DNA of 58,919 nt from Apilactobacillus kunkeei. GTDB taxonomy: Bacteria > Bacillota > Bacilli > Lactobacillales > Lactobacillaceae. The DNA is taken from NCBI RefSeq assembly GCF_001308195.1, contig NZ_JXDF01000019.1, positions 1 through 58,919 of the forward strand, read 5' to 3'. Below are positions 24,497-35,239 of the stretch, piece after piece. The notes under the pieces were generated by a model. That model ran no database searches, was not told the DNA's origin, and was given only the letters and a program-made list of their open reading frames with translations. The translations under genes were made by a program, and so were the position numbers. Every line of letters starts with the position of its first letter. The stretch's first letter is position 1.

Positions 24497-25870
24497 ATGA
24501 GTTCGCATCAGTTTTCAAAAAATCTAAAAGCCAGAAATCTTATCACCATGTCACTAGGTGGTGTGATAGGAACTGGTATCTTCATGAGTACCGGATACTC
24601 AATCCAAACTGCAGGTCCAATTGGGACCATTTTCGCCTACGTGATTGGTTCAATTCTGGTCTGTATGGTAATGGCATGTCTGGGTGAATTATCCGTTCAC
24701 GATCCAAACACGGGAGCATTTCATACATACGCAAGTAAATACATAAATTCCGGTGTTGGTTTCATTACCGCCTGGATGTATTGGTTAACCTGGACAATTG
24801 CGCTGGGTTCTGAATTCATCGCCCTTTCAACGATTGGCCAACAATACTTCCCAAGCATCCCCGTTTGGGGCTTTAGCCTAATCTTCACCGTTATCATTTT
24901 GTTATTAAACATTATCAACATGAACCTATTTTCTTCCAGTGAATTCTGGATGTCATTGATTAAGGTACTTGCGTTAGTCGTATTTTTAGGCCTTGGGATT
25001 CTAATCATCTTTAAGATTATTCCAATTCACCACACCCATTTCAAACCATTCTTCGGACAACTAACCGCTAATGGGATTTTTCCAAATGGTTTAATCCCCG
25101 TTATCTCAATCGTGCTATCAGCCAACTTCGCCTTCTCAGGGGCGGAAATGATTGCCGTCGGTGCCGGTGAAAGTCAAAACCCAGAAAAGACAGTGCCACA
25201 ATCCATCAAGCACACCCTAATCATCTTGGTAATTTTGTTCATCGGAACCATCGTGGCGTTGGGTTCCATCTTGCCACAAAGTGATTCATCACTCGCACAA
25301 AGTCCATTTGTAACTATCTTATCCAATATCAACATTCCATACGCGTCAGACATCATGAACCTAATCCTCTTTATCACCATCTTTTCCGGTGCTAACTCGG
25401 GAGTCTACGCTGCTTCTAGAATGCTTTGGTCACTAGCCGACAAGAACACCCTACCAAAGGGATTGGCAAAATTATCCAAAAACGGGATTCCGGTCTATGG
25501 ATTAATTCTAACCATTGCCGGTGGATTATTAGCATTGTTCTCAAGCATCTACGCACCAAACACTGTTTATCTTGCATTAACCGCGATTTCAGCGTTTGCC
25601 GTTGTCTTCGTCTGGTTGGTGATTGGTTGGGCCCACTTCAACTTCAGACGCCAATTTATTAAGGCTGGTCACTCCACTAGCGAGTTGAAATACAAAGCAC
25701 CACTATTCCCACTCCTACCAATTTTAGTCATCATCATCTGTTTGCTTTCATTGGTCGGAATCGCGTTTGACCCCAACCAACGTATCGCCATCATTATCGG
25801 AGTGCCATTCGCCATCATCTGCTACATCTGGCACGCATTAGTATATAGAAAGAAGGATCATCATGAATAA
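24497..25870 (+). CDS. mmuP: S-methylmethionine/amino acid permease
   Basis: The 457-aa APC-superfamily permease has about 12 helices. It starts with the amino-acid-permease block LITMSLGGVIGTGIFMSTGYSIQTAGPIG (split over helix 1) and carries GAEMIAVGAGESQNPEKTVP after helix 6. It overlaps mmuM by 8 bases and stands behind a Met T-box, so S-methylmethionine, a methionine source from plants, is the likely substrate. AAGGAGG lies 8 bases before the ATG. Confidence 0.87.
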   Translation: MSSHQFSKNLKARNLITMSLGGVIGTGIFMSTGYSIQTAGPIGTIFAYVIGSILVCMVMACLGELSVHDPNTGAFHTYASKYINSGVGFITAWMYWLTWTIALGSEFIALSTIGQQYFPSIPVWGFSLIFTVIILLLNIINMNLFSSSEFWMSLIKVLALVVFLGLGILIIFKIIPIHHTHFKPFFGQLTANGIFPNGLIPVISIVLSANFAFSGAEMIAVGAGESQNPEKTVPQSIKHTLIILVILFIGTIVALGSILPQSDSSLAQSPFVTILSNINIPYASDIMNLILFITIFSGANSGVYAASRMLWSLADKNTLPKGLAKLSKNGIPVYGLILTIAGGLLALFSSIYAPNTVYLALTAISAFAVVFVWLVIGWAHFNFRRQFIKAGHSTSELKYKAPLFPLLPILVIIICLLSLVGIAFDPNQRIAIIIGVPFAIICYIWHALVYRKKDHHE

Positions 25871-26783
25871 AGTAACTAATTGGATTAATCAACAAGACCA
25901 CATCTTAATCGACAGCTCCATGTCAACCGGTTTGGAAGAACGTGGCTTAAAACTAAACTCAGACCTATGGACCGCAGCTGCCTTAGAATCACACGAAGAC
26001 CTAATTGTCGACGTTCACAAAAAGTACTTTGACGCCGGGTCATCAATGACTACGACTAACACATACCAAGCCAGTGTGCCTGGTTTGGTCAAGGCCGGAT
26101 ACAGTGAAGATCAAGCCATCGCATTAATTAAAAAAGCCGTCGAATTAGCCGACCGTGGCCGCAATGAATCAACTAATCCTAACCCCAAGTGGCTATTGGG
26201 CGGTGTCGGCCCTTACGGTGCCTTTCTGGCCAACGGTTCAGAATACACTGGTGACTACTCATTGACCGATGAAGAATACATCGCCTTTCACGAGGGTCGT
26301 ATCAAGGCCATGGTAGAAGCTGGCATCGATGTGTTAATCTTGGAAACATTCCCTAACATCAACGAACTAAAGTCAATCACCGAATACACCAAGCAATTCG
26401 ATATTCCGGTGATTGTGGCGGCGTCATTGAGGGATGAATCACATCTAGCAGATGGTAGCTCACTAACCGATGTTGCGTCATTCTTGGAATCACAAGAACA
26501 CGTGATTGCTTATGGTTTGAACTGTACCAAACCACAACTAGTGACCCCTGCTCTAAAGGTGTTGAAACAAAGTCACCCTGCGCACAAACCTTTCATCGCC
26601 TTTCCTAACTCTGGTGCGACCTACAATCCAGAAATTAAGGAATGGAATCACGACGATTTATCATTTGAAGAATTCGACGAACTAATTGCTCAATGGTTCG
26701 ACTTAGATCTTAAGTTTGTCGGTGGCTGTTGTTGCATGACAGAAGCCCAAGAACAACACATCTACGAGAAGTTTTTCAAGTAG
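25863..26783 (+). CDS. mmuM: Homocysteine S-methyltransferase
   Basis: The enzyme transfers the methyl group of S-methylmethionine to homocysteine, giving two methionines. The 306-aa protein has the zinc-binding cysteines in GLNCTKP and the C-terminal GGCCCMTE, and the DSSMSTGLEERG opening of this family. It is the second gene of the mmuPM operon, overlapping mmuP by 8 bases. Confidence 0.93.
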   Translation: MNKVTNWINQQDHILIDSSMSTGLEERGLKLNSDLWTAAALESHEDLIVDVHKKYFDAGSSMTTTNTYQASVPGLVKAGYSEDQAIALIKKAVELADRGRNESTNPNPKWLLGGVGPYGAFLANGSEYTGDYSLTDEEYIAFHEGRIKAMVEAGIDVLILETFPNINELKSITEYTKQFDIPVIVAASLRDESHLADGSSLTDVASFLESQEHVIAYGLNCTKPQLVTPALKVLKQSHPAHKPFIAFPNSGATYNPEIKEWNHDDLSFEEFDELIAQWFDLDLKFVGGCCCMTEAQEQHIYEKFFK

Positions 26784-26858
26784 TTTTCTCGGCTGATTTC
26801 TTTGAAATTTAGTTTTTCTCTACTATAATAAAGGCTAGTAAATTTAAGGAGACTTATT

Positions 26859-27278
26859 ATGCGTAGTTTTGAAGGATTAAGACCAATCATCACTGAACAC
26901 TTTTATATGGATTGGTTAACAGAATTTAAGCTTCAATCAGTAATTGATTTTCAAAAGCAACAAGATGAAAAAGCAGATATCATGAGCACTTCCAACTTTA
27001 TCAATGCCATCATGAACGACATCATGAGTCAAAAGGGCTTGCTATGGGGTGTCATGGATAAGGAAACTAAACATTTCGTCGGTGTCGCTGGTATCTCAAA
27101 CCTACCAAGCGATGCTCCAATCGTCTACGTGAATGTTTTAAACATTTCTACTGATGCCGAATTAGAATTAATTAGACGAATTGTCCAATTCAAGCATCAA
27201 TACTGGCCTGACAAGACTTCTCAATTCAACATTTCACCATTAAATGATGAAATTAAGGCCGCAATTGACGCTTTATAG
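26859..27278 (+). CDS. Hypothetical protein, weakly GNAT-like, 139 aa
   Basis: A start like RimJ/RimL acetyltransferases (FEGLRPIITEHFYMDWL), then a central WGVMDKETKHFVGVAGISNL that fits the beta-hairpin of a GNAT fold. The usual acetyl-CoA loop (Q/R-x-x-G-x-G/A) is not visible and the protein is short, so it is either a divergent or a degenerate acetyltransferase, or something else. AAGGAG lies before the ATG. It is followed by perR with its own ribosome site. Confidence 0.5.
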   Translation: MRSFEGLRPIITEHFYMDWLTEFKLQSVIDFQKQQDEKADIMSTSNFINAIMNDIMSQKGLLWGVMDKETKHFVGVAGISNLPSDAPIVYVNVLNISTDAELELIRRIVQFKHQYWPDKTSQFNISPLNDEIKAAIDAL

Positions 27279-27362
27279 TTGATTTTATTTGCTTTATTTA
27301 CTTTTTAATCTTATTATTAGGATAGAATAGTTATAAAGTAATAATCAAAGGAGGTAGAGTGT

Positions 27363-27821
27363 TTGTCTAACGAAATGTACGAAAAGGCCTTAGAAGCCTT
27401 ACGCAATAATAATGTAAGAATTACACCTCAAAGACAGATTATCCTAAAGTATTTAATTAATCATGATAATCACCCTTCCGTAGACACTATCTACGAAGCT
27501 TTGAAGCAAGAATTTTCTAACCTAAGTATTGCAACCATTTACAACACGTTACAATTATTTGAAAAGTTAGATATTATCATTGCACTACCTGCTGAAGATG
27601 GTGGAATTAGATATGATTTCTTCGGTTCTCCTCACTTCCACGCTATTTGTGATAATTGCGGTGAAATCGAAGATATCGACTTCCCTAACTATAAGCAATT
27701 AAAACAAGAACTAGCCAAGGAAGCGATGGATCAAGCCGGTTTCCAAACCAACAAGATTCATATTGAAGTCTTTGGTCTTTGCAAGAATTGCAGAGAAGAA
27801 TTAACTAAAAAAGATAATTAA
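27363..27821 (+). CDS. perR: Peroxide-responsive repressor PerR (Fur family)
   Basis: The 152-aa regulator has an N-terminal winged helix (ATIYNTLQLFEKL), a regulatory metal site at H37, D85, H91, H93 and D104, and structural-zinc cysteines C96, C99, C140, C143. These numbers, counted from the TTG start, coincide with the known PerR metal ligands of Bacillus subtilis and favour PerR over Fur or Zur. They also support the TTG start, which has AAAGGAGG upstream. It represses peroxide-defence and metal genes when iron or manganese is bound. Confidence 0.88.
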   Translation: MSNEMYEKALEALRNNNVRITPQRQIILKYLINHDNHPSVDTIYEALKQEFSNLSIATIYNTLQLFEKLDIIIALPAEDGGIRYDFFGSPHFHAICDNCGEIEDIDFPNYKQLKQELAKEAMDQAGFQTNKIHIEVFGLCKNCREELTKKDN

Positions 27822-27829
27822 TAACAACA

Positions 27830-27866
27830 AAAAAGAGTCACATTCAATCGAATGTGACTCTTTTTA
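27830..27866. terminator. Bidirectional terminator
   Basis: A perfect AAGAGTCACATTC / GAATGTGACTCTT stem with A- and T-runs lies between perR and convergent asd. Confidence 0.9.
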
Positions 27867-27877
27867 TTTTTCCTTTT

Positions 27878-28954
27878 TTAACCACGGTAGTAGTCTTCTG
27901 GGACGCGAACTAAATCACGCTTTACTAATTCTTCAGCGTTTTGAACAGTGTTCCAAGCGGCACCCTTTAACAAGTTATCCGCTACCACCCACATGTTAAA
28001 GCATCCAGGATTTTCTTGGTCTGCACGAATGCGACCAACGAAAGTTGAACGCTTGCCTTCTGCGGTAATTGGTTGTGGATATACTTGATGATCTGGATCG
28101 TCTTGTAGGACTGCACCATCGAATTGATCGATAACGCGTTGAATATCTTCCTTAGTAGCTGACTTGTCTTCTACTTCGAAGTATACTGATTCACCGTGAG
28201 AAATGGCAACCGGTACACGAACACAGGTAGCGTTAACCTTGATGCCAGTAGCATCCATGTCGTTTAACATAATCTTCTTAGTTTCGTGAACCATCTTCCA
28301 TTCTTCATGAGTAGAACCGTCTTCTTCAAAGACGTCAATTTGTGGTAATAAGTTAAATGCTAGTGGATAGTGCTTCTTATCACCCTTGGTAGGTAAGATG
28401 TCTGCGCTCATTTCCTTACCATCTAGGTAGTCTTGAGCTTGGCCGTAAAATTCATTTAATGCTGATTGTCCAGCACCTGAAGCGGCTTGGTAAGTGGATA
28501 CAACGATTTGGCTTAAACCAAACTTTTCAAAGACAGGTTGTAAGGCAACCACCATTTGAATGGTTGAACAGTTAGGGTTGGCAATAATTCCGCGATGGTT
28601 AGCTAATTGATCAACGTTTACTTCTGGAACAACTAGTGGGACATCTGGGTCCATACGGTATGCACTGGTGTTATCGATACATACAGCACCGCGCTTTACA
28701 GCTTCTGGTAGGAACTTCTTGGAAGTACTACCACCGGCTGAAGCTAGCACAATGTCGACTCCTTCAAATGAATCTGGAGTAGTTTCTTCAACTTCGATTT
28801 CTTCACCCTTGAATTCAATCTTAGTTCCAGCTGAACGGCTTGAAGCAAGTAACTTCAAGTTCTTAACTGGGACGGTGGAGTCCTCTAGTTGTCTGACCAT
28901 TCTCATACCTACTGCACCTGTTGCTCCTAAAATTGCTACGTTATACTCTCTCAT
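27878..28954 (-). CDS. asd: Aspartate-semialdehyde dehydrogenase
   Basis: The enzyme reduces aspartyl phosphate to aspartate semialdehyde with NADPH, the branch point to lysine, threonine and methionine. The 358-aa protein has the NADP motif [10 protein letters not shown] (10-19) and the catalytic cysteine in [10 protein letters not shown]. It lies downstream of the lysine operon on the same strand but has its own promoter at 29025-29052, so it need not follow the lysine riboswitch. Confidence 0.95.
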   Translation of the reverse strand: MREYNVAILGATGAVGMRMVRQLEDSTVPVKNLKLLASSRSAGTKIEFKGEEIEVEETTPDSFEGVDIVLASAGGSTSKKFLPEAVKRGAVCIDNTSAYRMDPDVPLVVPEVNVDQLANHRGIIANPNCSTIQMVVALQPVFEKFGLSQIVVSTYQAASGAGQSALNEFYGQAQDYLDGKEMSADILPTKGDKKHYPLAFNLLPQIDVFEEDGSTHEEWKMVHETKKIMLNDMDATGIKVNATCVRVPVAISHGESVYFEVEDKSATKEDIQRVIDQFDGAVLQDDPDHQVYPQPITAEGKRSTFVGRIRADQENPGCFNMWVVADNLLKGAAWNTVQNAEELVKRDLVRVPEDYYRG

Positions 28955-29024
28955 TTTTTACAAACCTCACTTTTTATCTATTTTGAATAGACATCTGTCT
29001 TTTATATGCATACACTTTATTATT

Positions 29025-29052
29025 AATATACTTTATTTTTCAGATTTGTCAA
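29025..29052 (-). promoter_or_regulatory. Promoter of asd
   Basis: On the minus strand a perfect TTGACA (29047-29052) is followed after 16 bases by TATATT (29025-29030). It begins right at the 3' end of the upstream aminotransferase gene. Confidence 0.7.
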
Positions 29053-29053
29053 T

Positions 29054-30235
29054 TCATTTTCCTAATAATTGAATAAATTTATTTAGTCGATCAAGACCGG
29101 CTGTTAGTTTTTCTTCACTAGCGGCGAAGGAAATTCTGATGTAGCCTTCACCACTCTTGCCAAACATGCGACCGGGAATTACCCCTAGGCCAACCTTTTC
29201 GGCTAGATCTAAACCAAATTGATAGTCATCTTTACCATAACTATCATCGATTTTGATGAAACAATAGAATGTTGATGTTGGCATCACGTATTCAACACCC
29301 ATTTCGTCTAACCTATTTGAGACTAAGTCACGACGTTTTTGATAAATTGCCTTAGCTTCATAGGCGTCTTCTTGACCGTTTGTCATTGCTTCTAGCGCTG
29401 CGTCTTGCACGTTGTCGGCAACACAGGTCACCATGTAGGCGTTAATCATTTTAACTCGTTGCATAATTTCGCTTGGACCACATATGTATCCAAAACGCCA
29501 TCCTGTCATCGCATGTGATTTTGATAAACCATTGATGTATAGCACTTGGTCTGGAATTTCGCGTGCTAATGAGTAATGGTCGTGATCAAAGGTTAATTCA
29601 CCGTAAATTTCATCTGAAAGTACCCAGATTGGTGATTTTGCGATAACTTGTCCTAACTGTTTAACTTCGTCTGCGGTGTAAGATACACCGGTTGGATTAT
29701 TAGGGTCGTTAATTACTAATGCAACGACACCTGGATGTTGTTTTAGGGCATCTTCTAGCAATGCTGGTGTCAATTTAAAACCAGTGTTACTGGTATCAAC
29801 ATCAACCGCGTGACCACCCAAGATTTCAATGATTGGTTCGTACAATGAAAAGATTGGGGTTGGAATGATAACTTCATCCCCTGGGTTCACGATTGCTTGT
29901 AGCGCTGAATAAATTGATTGAGTCGCACCGTTGGTAACCACGACTTCTTCAGCATCGTATTCTAGGTTCCAGCGGGTAGATAAGTAATTGGTAATTGCTT
30001 GTCTTAATTCGACCTTCCCAGCTTGGGCTGAGTAATGTGAGTCATTGTCGTTAATTCCTTGAATCGCAGCTTGTTTGATATGTTCAGGGGTATCTAAATC
30101 AGGTTCCCCTAAAGTTAACTTGATTAAGTCTTCGTTTTTTGAAATCGTGTCATCGAAATGACGAATTCCAGATGGTGCGATTCCGTTTAAACGGTGGTTA
30201 TAAGTTCTCAAAAGCTGTGGATTGGTTCTTGGCAT
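29054..30235 (-). CDS. patA: Aminotransferase, probable N-acetyl-L,L-diaminopimelate aminotransferase
   Basis: The class I/II PLP aminotransferase of 393 aa contains IPTPIFSLYEPI, NDPNNPTGV, and the PLP lysine in GLSKSHAMTGWRFGY. The start at 30235 is set by AGGAAG upstream; the longer frame from 30313 reads back through dapB and is rejected. As last gene of the lysA-dapH-dapL-dapA-dapB operon it should aminate N-acetyl-2-amino-6-oxopimelate. It is clearly paralogous to the aminotransferase at 41972-43147. The acceptor is inferred from the operon. Confidence 0.85.
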   Translation of the reverse strand: MPRTNPQLLRTYNHRLNGIAPSGIRHFDDTISKNEDLIKLTLGEPDLDTPEHIKQAAIQGINDNDSHYSAQAGKVELRQAITNYLSTRWNLEYDAEEVVVTNGATQSIYSALQAIVNPGDEVIIPTPIFSLYEPIIEILGGHAVDVDTSNTGFKLTPALLEDALKQHPGVVALVINDPNNPTGVSYTADEVKQLGQVIAKSPIWVLSDEIYGELTFDHDHYSLAREIPDQVLYINGLSKSHAMTGWRFGYICGPSEIMQRVKMINAYMVTCVADNVQDAALEAMTNGQEDAYEAKAIYQKRRDLVSNRLDEMGVEYVMPTSTFYCFIKIDDSYGKDDYQFGLDLAEKVGLGVIPGRMFGKSGEGYIRISFAASEEKLTAGLDRLNKFIQLLGK

Positions 30236-30246
30236 ACAATCACTTC

Positions 30247-31005
30247 CTACAAAATATTTTCTAAACCATCGACTAAGCCGTGTAGTTCTGGAAGCTTTTC
30301 TAGTGCTACCCATACCCCTTGCATGAATGATTCACGATCAAATGAATCTTGTCGAATGGTTAATGCTTCACCGGGACCACCGAATAATACTTGTTCGTGG
30401 GCCACGTAACCAGGTAGTCGAACAGCATGAACGGGAACACCCTTGTAGTACATCCCTCTAGCTGGTTCATCTTCTTGGTTGATGTTGTCACCTTGTTTGG
30501 TTTCACTCATCATGTCGACTGTGTGAATGGCAGTCCCTGATGGTGAGTCAGTCTTGTCTTCGTGGTGCATCTCAATTACTTCTACATCTGAGAAGTATTT
30601 AGCAGCTTGTTGAGCAAATTGCATTAATAGGACTGCTGATAAACCGAAGTTAGCGGCGATTAGACCGTTGACGTTTTCACCGTCAGCTAGACTGATTAGT
30701 TCTTGTTTTTGGTCTTCTGATAATCCACTGGTCCCAACGATTGGTGAGATTTGATGTTCAATTGCGTATTTGATGTTATCGAAGACAACGTTTGGTTGAG
30801 TGAAATCAATCCAGACATCGTAGTCACCTTCGATTGCATCTAAACTGTTAAAGACTTTAACATCGTCAGATAGGTTGTAGTCACTTGGGTTCACGTCAGT
30901 TTTAGTGGTTAGAATCCCTGTGATGTCGTATCCTGGTTTATCCGCTAGTAAATGAACCACCTTTTGGCCCATTGATCCGGTTGCTCCTGCTAGAAAAATA
31001 TTCAT
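30247..31005 (-). CDS. dapB: 4-Hydroxy-tetrahydrodipicolinate reductase
   Basis: The 252-aa NAD(P)H-dependent enzyme has nucleotide motif GATGSMGQK (7-15) and the catalytic/substrate block EMHHEDKTDSPSGTA, matching the DapB signature E-x-H-H-x-x-K-x-D-x-PSGT. It makes tetrahydrodipicolinate from the DapA product. Its ATG overlaps the stop of dapA by one base and it ends 11 bases before the aminotransferase gene, so all are co-transcribed. Confidence 0.95.
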   Translation of the reverse strand: MNIFLAGATGSMGQKVVHLLADKPGYDITGILTTKTDVNPSDYNLSDDVKVFNSLDAIEGDYDVWIDFTQPNVVFDNIKYAIEHQISPIVGTSGLSEDQKQELISLADGENVNGLIAANFGLSAVLLMQFAQQAAKYFSDVEVIEMHHEDKTDSPSGTAIHTVDMMSETKQGDNINQEDEPARGMYYKGVPVHAVRLPGYVAHEQVLFGGPGEALTIRQDSFDRESFMQGVWVALEKLPELHGLVDGLENIL

Positions 31006-31919
31006 TAGTTTCTCATCTCCAAACCTAAATCATGTAGTAATGCGTCTTCTGGTAGTTCCAAATGACGCGCTAAGTTTCTGCGTTCTTCGTCATCCAATGG
31101 CAAGATTGGTAGACGGCATCCACCAACTGCAAAACCTTGTGCGTTTAACACGGCCTTAACTGGTGATGGTGATGGATACATGAATAATGCATTCATACGT
31201 GGGGTTAACCATCTTTGTAGTTCACCGGCATGACGGTAATCTCCGTTTTCTAATGCTTCATACATTTCACGCATTTGAGCGCCATAGATGTGTGAAGCTA
31301 CGGAAATGATTCCATCTGCGCCGATAGCCTTGGCGAATAGTGATTGAGCATCTTCACCACTGTATACGTGGAAAACATCTTCGGTATGGTCAACCAAGTA
31401 TTCTAGGTCTTCCATTGATGTACATTGCTTTACACCGATGATGTTTTGGTGGTGTGATAGTTCAACGACTGTGTCGTTAGCCATGGTTACTCCGGTTCTG
31501 CCAGGGATGTTGTAGATGTAAATTGGTAGTGTTGCTTGATCAGCAACTGAGGTAAAGTGAGCAATCATTGAACGTTGGTCGGGCTTGTTGTAGTAAGGAA
31601 CAACTACTAACAAGGCGTCGATACCGTCGATGGTTTGCACTTGGCGGTTAAATTCGATGGTCGCTTCTGTGTTGTTACTACCGGTTCCGGCGATTACGTA
31701 TGCGCTATCGCCAACCATTTCACCGAATCGAGTGTATAGTTCAATCTTTTCTTCAGTGGTAAGTGTTGGTGTTTCACCTGTGGTTCCACCAATCACAAAT
31801 CCACGACTGCCATTTTCTAGACAGTGTTGAGTGACTCTTTCTAATGCAGCGTAATCAATGTTGCCATTGTCATCAAACGGTGTGATGATGGCGGTCATAA
31901 TATCAATATTTTGTGTCAT
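31005..31919 (-). CDS. dapA: 4-Hydroxy-tetrahydrodipicolinate synthase
   Basis: The 304-aa TIM-barrel aldolase-type lyase condenses pyruvate with aspartate semialdehyde. It shows GTTGETPTL near residue 45, the tyrosine of [10 protein letters not shown], and the Schiff-base lysine in IIGVKQCTS. It follows the deacetylase gene with one base between them and overlaps dapB by one base, within the lysine-riboswitch operon. Confidence 0.95.
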   Translation of the reverse strand: MTQNIDIMTAIITPFDDNGNIDYAALERVTQHCLENGSRGFVIGGTTGETPTLTTEEKIELYTRFGEMVGDSAYVIAGTGSNNTEATIEFNRQVQTIDGIDALLVVVPYYNKPDQRSMIAHFTSVADQATLPIYIYNIPGRTGVTMANDTVVELSHHQNIIGVKQCTSMEDLEYLVDHTEDVFHVYSGEDAQSLFAKAIGADGIISVASHIYGAQMREMYEALENGDYRHAGELQRWLTPRMNALFMYPSPSPVKAVLNAQGFAVGGCRLPILPLDDEERRNLARHLELPEDALLHDLGLEMRN

Positions 31920-31920
31920 T

Positions 31921-33066
31921 TTAATCGTCTTCTCTCATTTCGAATTCTAAAAATGAACTAATTGCGTTAATGCCCTTTTCAATGCAGCTTTCATCAGGAT
32001 TGAAAGTGTCGGTGTGAAGTGCTGATGTGTTACCAACACCTAGCCAAAACATGGTTCCATCGAAGTGATGAAGAATGTAACCGAAGTCTTCTCCGGTCAT
32101 TGCTGGCATTGTGACTGTGAAATCCACATCTGGATTTGCTTGCATAAAGTTCATAAAACGGTCGGTCAACTTTTGGTTATTGTTAACTGGGTAGTAACCA
32201 CCTTGGTTGATATCAACCTTCACTTGGCAGTTGAACCCAACTTCAATTCCCTTACATATTTCAATAATTCTGGTCTTAACAGTTTGAATCATTTCTTGGT
32301 TCAAACCACGAATTGTTCCTTTAATATCTACCCTACCGGCAATTACGTTTCTGATGGTTCCACCGTTGATTTGGCCAAAGGTTAGTACTGCTCCTTGGAT
32401 TGGATCAACGTTTCTTGAAACGATGGTTTGTAGTTGGGTGATTAGCATTGCTGAAGCCACCACCATGTCGTTTGCTTGGTGTGGATAAGCAGCGTGCCCA
32501 CTCTTACCGATTAAGGTAATGTCGACTTCACTGGTTCCGGCAAACAAGGTTGGATAACAGCATCCAATGGTTCCGGCTGGTAGTTCTGGCGTGTCGTGTA
32601 ATCCGTAGAATTCATCGACATGCCAATCACCTGAAAATAGGTTACTGTCGACTGCTACCTTGGCGCCACTTTCACTTTCTTCAGCTGGTTGGAAGAAGAA
32701 AATCAAGTCGTCAACTGGTTGGTGTTGAGCAAAGTGTTCCAACAACCCGATTGCAACCGTCATGTGGATATCATGTCCACAGGCGTGCATCACATCATCG
32801 TGCTTTGATGAAAACTCTAACCCAGTTTTTTCACTAACCGGTAGGGCATCCATATCACAACGGTAACCAATGGTTTTACTTGAATTGCTTCCGTGAACCT
32901 TTACCAAAATCGCAGTTGGTAATTGTTCTGGAGTAAAAACTTCCATATTATCTGTAGCAAATTCGTTGATTAATTCTAATAGGTATTGATGGGTTTGACT
33001 TTCGTGCATCGCCAATTCTGGAATCTGATGCAAGTGGCGTCTCACCGCAATTAAATCTAAGGTCAT
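31921..33066 (-). CDS. dapL: N-acetyldiaminopimelate deacetylase (M20 family)
   Basis: The 381-aa M20 metallohydrolase has metal-binding HACGHDIHM and FFQPAEE motifs and the N-terminal [14 protein letters not shown] block of the amidohydrolase/YkuR group. It releases acetate from N-acetyl-L,L-diaminopimelate. Its place between dapH and dapA, 4 bases and one base away, marks the acetylase variant of lysine synthesis rather than the succinylase one. Confidence 0.92.
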   Translation of the reverse strand: MTLDLIAVRRHLHQIPELAMHESQTHQYLLELINEFATDNMEVFTPEQLPTAILVKVHGSNSSKTIGYRCDMDALPVSEKTGLEFSSKHDDVMHACGHDIHMTVAIGLLEHFAQHQPVDDLIFFFQPAEESESGAKVAVDSNLFSGDWHVDEFYGLHDTPELPAGTIGCCYPTLFAGTSEVDITLIGKSGHAAYPHQANDMVVASAMLITQLQTIVSRNVDPIQGAVLTFGQINGGTIRNVIAGRVDIKGTIRGLNQEMIQTVKTRIIEICKGIEVGFNCQVKVDINQGGYYPVNNNQKLTDRFMNFMQANPDVDFTVTMPAMTGEDFGYILHHFDGTMFWLGVGNTSALHTDTFNPDESCIEKGINAISSFLEFEMREDD

Positions 33067-33070
33067 ATCA

Positions 33071-33775
33071 TCACAACTTTCTTAGTGCGTCTTCTAATTG
33101 AGTCTTTCCCTTGGTTTGATCGTCAATATCTTTAATTTTTCGTGCTGGGTTTCCGGCAACTAATGTGTTTGGTTCAACGTCGTGTAAAACAATTGATCCG
33201 GCTGCAACAACGGCACCTTCACCAACGTGAACTCCTTCGATTACAACGGCGTTAGCACCGATTAATACATTGTCGTCAATGCGAACTGGAGTAGCTGAAG
33301 CTGGTTCGATTACACCTGCTAGGACTGCACCGGCACCGATGTGACTGTGCTTACCAACGATGGCACGTCCTCCCATGACAACTCCCATATCAATCATGGT
33401 GTCTTCACCGATTTCACAACCGATATTAATAACGGCACCCATCATGATAACGGCACGGTCACCAATCTTAACTTGGTCTCTGATAGTAGCACCGGGTTCG
33501 ATACGAGCGTTAACGTTTTTGATGTCTAATAATGGTACGGCTGAATTTCTAGCATCGTTTTCCAATTCGTATTCAGTCACTAAATCTGACTTCAAAATTG
33601 GTTCGATGTCTTTCCAGTCTCCGAAGACGGTTGCGCTTTGATCATTTCCGAATACCTTTACTGATTGTGGAAAATCAATTTGTGCAATTCTTCCATTAAT
33701 ATATGCCTTAACTGGTGTCTTCTTTTCTGCGTTTTGAATGTAGCTAATAATTTCTTGTGCGTTTAGTTCTGCCAT
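33071..33775 (-). CDS. dapH: Tetrahydrodipicolinate N-acetyltransferase
   Basis: The 234-aa protein has a left-handed beta-helix of hexapeptide repeats ([20 protein letters not shown] and onward to about residue 200) after a short N-terminal domain. It transfers acetyl from acetyl-CoA to tetrahydrodipicolinate. It is the second gene of the operon, 5 bases after lysA. Confidence 0.94.
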   Translation of the reverse strand: MAELNAQEIISYIQNAEKKTPVKAYINGRIAQIDFPQSVKVFGNDQSATVFGDWKDIEPILKSDLVTEYELENDARNSAVPLLDIKNVNARIEPGATIRDQVKIGDRAVIMMGAVINIGCEIGEDTMIDMGVVMGGRAIVGKHSHIGAGAVLAGVIEPASATPVRIDDNVLIGANAVVIEGVHVGEGAVVAAGSIVLHDVEPNTLVAGNPARKIKDIDDQTKGKTQLEDALRKL

Positions 33776-33780
33776 AATAA

Positions 33781-35097
33781 TTAATCTCCTAATTCTAAGT
33801 TATTATCTAGTTCGTATAAGTTTTCAAATGATTGACGCTTTGTTACTAATTGAGCCTTACCCTTTTCAACAAAGACAATCGCTGGCTTTAGGTTCAAGTT
33901 GTAGTTGGAAGCCATTGAGTATCCGTAAGCTCCGGTATCTAAGACAGCGACAACGTCACCGGCGTTTAGACTTGGCACGGATGCGTTCTTGATTAAGACG
34001 TCTCCTGATTCACAGTACTTACCAACTAAGCGAACCTCTTCAACTGGTTGTGCGCGTGGGTTGTTTGCTGAAACAACTTCGTATTCTGCATCGTATAACA
34101 TTGGTCTGATGTTATCGCCCATTCCTCCGTCGACTGCGACGTATGGCTTGATTCCGTCGACTCTCTTTTGTGATCCAACGGTGTAAAGGGTTAAACCGGC
34201 TGAACCGACAATGCTTCGACCTGGTTCAATCCAGATAGCTGGAATTTGTAGGTTATATTGACAGGCTTGTTCCTTAATGGTGTTGATGATACTTTCAACA
34301 AACTTTTCAGGAGCTAGATAGCCGTCGGTTGAAACATATTGAATTCCAAATCCGCCACCCAAGTCCAAGACTTCAGTAGTGAAGTCGTATTCTGTGTTGA
34401 ACTTGTTAGCTAGTTGCATCATCTTAACAGCTAATGCGTTGAAACCATCTGGTGATGAAATTTGTGAACCGATGTGAGCGTGAAAACCTAATACGTGAAC
34501 TCGTGGGTTCTTATGTAGTAGTTCAAACCCTTCTTCAACCTGGCCAGATGCAAGATCAAAACCAAACTTGCTATCGACCTGACCTGTTTGGATAAATTCA
34601 TGAGTATAAGCTGTAATTCCTGGAGTAATTCTCATGATGACGTTGGTGGTTTCATCCAACTCTTCAACGACTTGGTTGATTAGTTCGATTTCATGGAAGT
34701 TATCAACCATGATGACACCGACGTGATTTTGAATTGCTAGTCTTAATTCTTCTAAAGACTTGTTGTTACCGTGGAAACTCATCTTTGCTGCTGGGAAACC
34801 GGCATGCAAAGCAACTGCAATTTCACCTCCGGAAACAACATCGATATGTCCGCCCTCTTGGTTCACCAATTGATACATCGCTGTATTGGCGAATGCCTTA
34901 CTGGCGTATGAAATTTCGTAATCAATATCGTTTTGTTCAAAAATCTTATTGAATTGATGGAATTGATCACGGATAGCTGAAACGTTGTAAACCATCAATG
35001 GAGTACCAAATTGGTGAGCAAGTTCAACTGCATCGCAACCATCTATCTGCAAATGTCCATCTGCATTAATGTCATTATCTGTAATTTGATTTGTCAT
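33781..35097 (-). CDS. lysA: Diaminopimelate decarboxylase
   Basis: The 438-aa PLP enzyme of the alanine-racemase-like fold III has YASKAFAN with the PLP lysine near residue 68, [16 protein letters not shown] and the EPGRSIVG phosphate-binding block. It makes lysine from meso-diaminopimelate, the last step. It is the first gene after the lysine riboswitch, which means the last reaction is encoded first. AAAGG precedes the ATG at a normal distance. Confidence 0.96.
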   Translation of the reverse strand: MTNQITDNDINADGHLQIDGCDAVELAHQFGTPLMVYNVSAIRDQFHQFNKIFEQNDIDYEISYASKAFANTAMYQLVNQEGGHIDVVSGGEIAVALHAGFPAAKMSFHGNNKSLEELRLAIQNHVGVIMVDNFHEIELINQVVEELDETTNVIMRITPGITAYTHEFIQTGQVDSKFGFDLASGQVEEGFELLHKNPRVHVLGFHAHIGSQISSPDGFNALAVKMMQLANKFNTEYDFTTEVLDLGGGFGIQYVSTDGYLAPEKFVESIINTIKEQACQYNLQIPAIWIEPGRSIVGSAGLTLYTVGSQKRVDGIKPYVAVDGGMGDNIRPMLYDAEYEVVSANNPRAQPVEEVRLVGKYCESGDVLIKNASVPSLNAGDVVAVLDTGAYGYSMASNYNLNLKPAIVFVEKGKAQLVTKRQSFENLYELDNNLELGD

Positions 35098-35156
35098 AAT
35101 AAACAGCCTTTCTAATCGAATGATCTTTAGGTCGTTTTAAACTCGACAGATTGAAA

Positions 35157-35206
35157 ACAAAAAAGGTTCTTTTGGATGAGTGGGCACACTATCCAAAAGA
35201 ACCTTT
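35157..35206 (-). terminator. Expression-platform terminator of the lysine riboswitch
   Basis: A perfect 16-bp stem (35162-35177 with 35191-35206) is followed on the minus strand by a T-run. It lies between the aptamer and lysA. Confidence 0.9.
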
Positions 35207-35239
35207 AAAATTTTTATTAATCAATTTCTAATTTTAGGA

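Noticed and set aside
24466-24687. Plus-strand frame of 73 codons overlapping the T-box terminator and the start of mmuP
   Set aside because: It starts in the terminator T-run and overlaps mmuP in another frame, with no ribosome site.
26859-27278. Full GNAT acetyltransferase
   Set aside because: The acetyl-CoA-binding loop is not visible and the protein is short, so only a weak GNAT-like label was kept.
27325-27352. Autoregulatory PerR box before perR
   Set aside because: TTATAAAGTAATAAT near 27331 resembles a PerR box only in its first half; too many mismatches for a confident call in AT-rich DNA.
29054-30313. Longer frame of the dap-operon aminotransferase with about 26 extra N-terminal residues
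   Set aside because: The extension lies inside the dapB gene in another frame, is Arg/Lys/Ser-rich and unlike the family, and a good ribosome site precedes the ATG at 30235.
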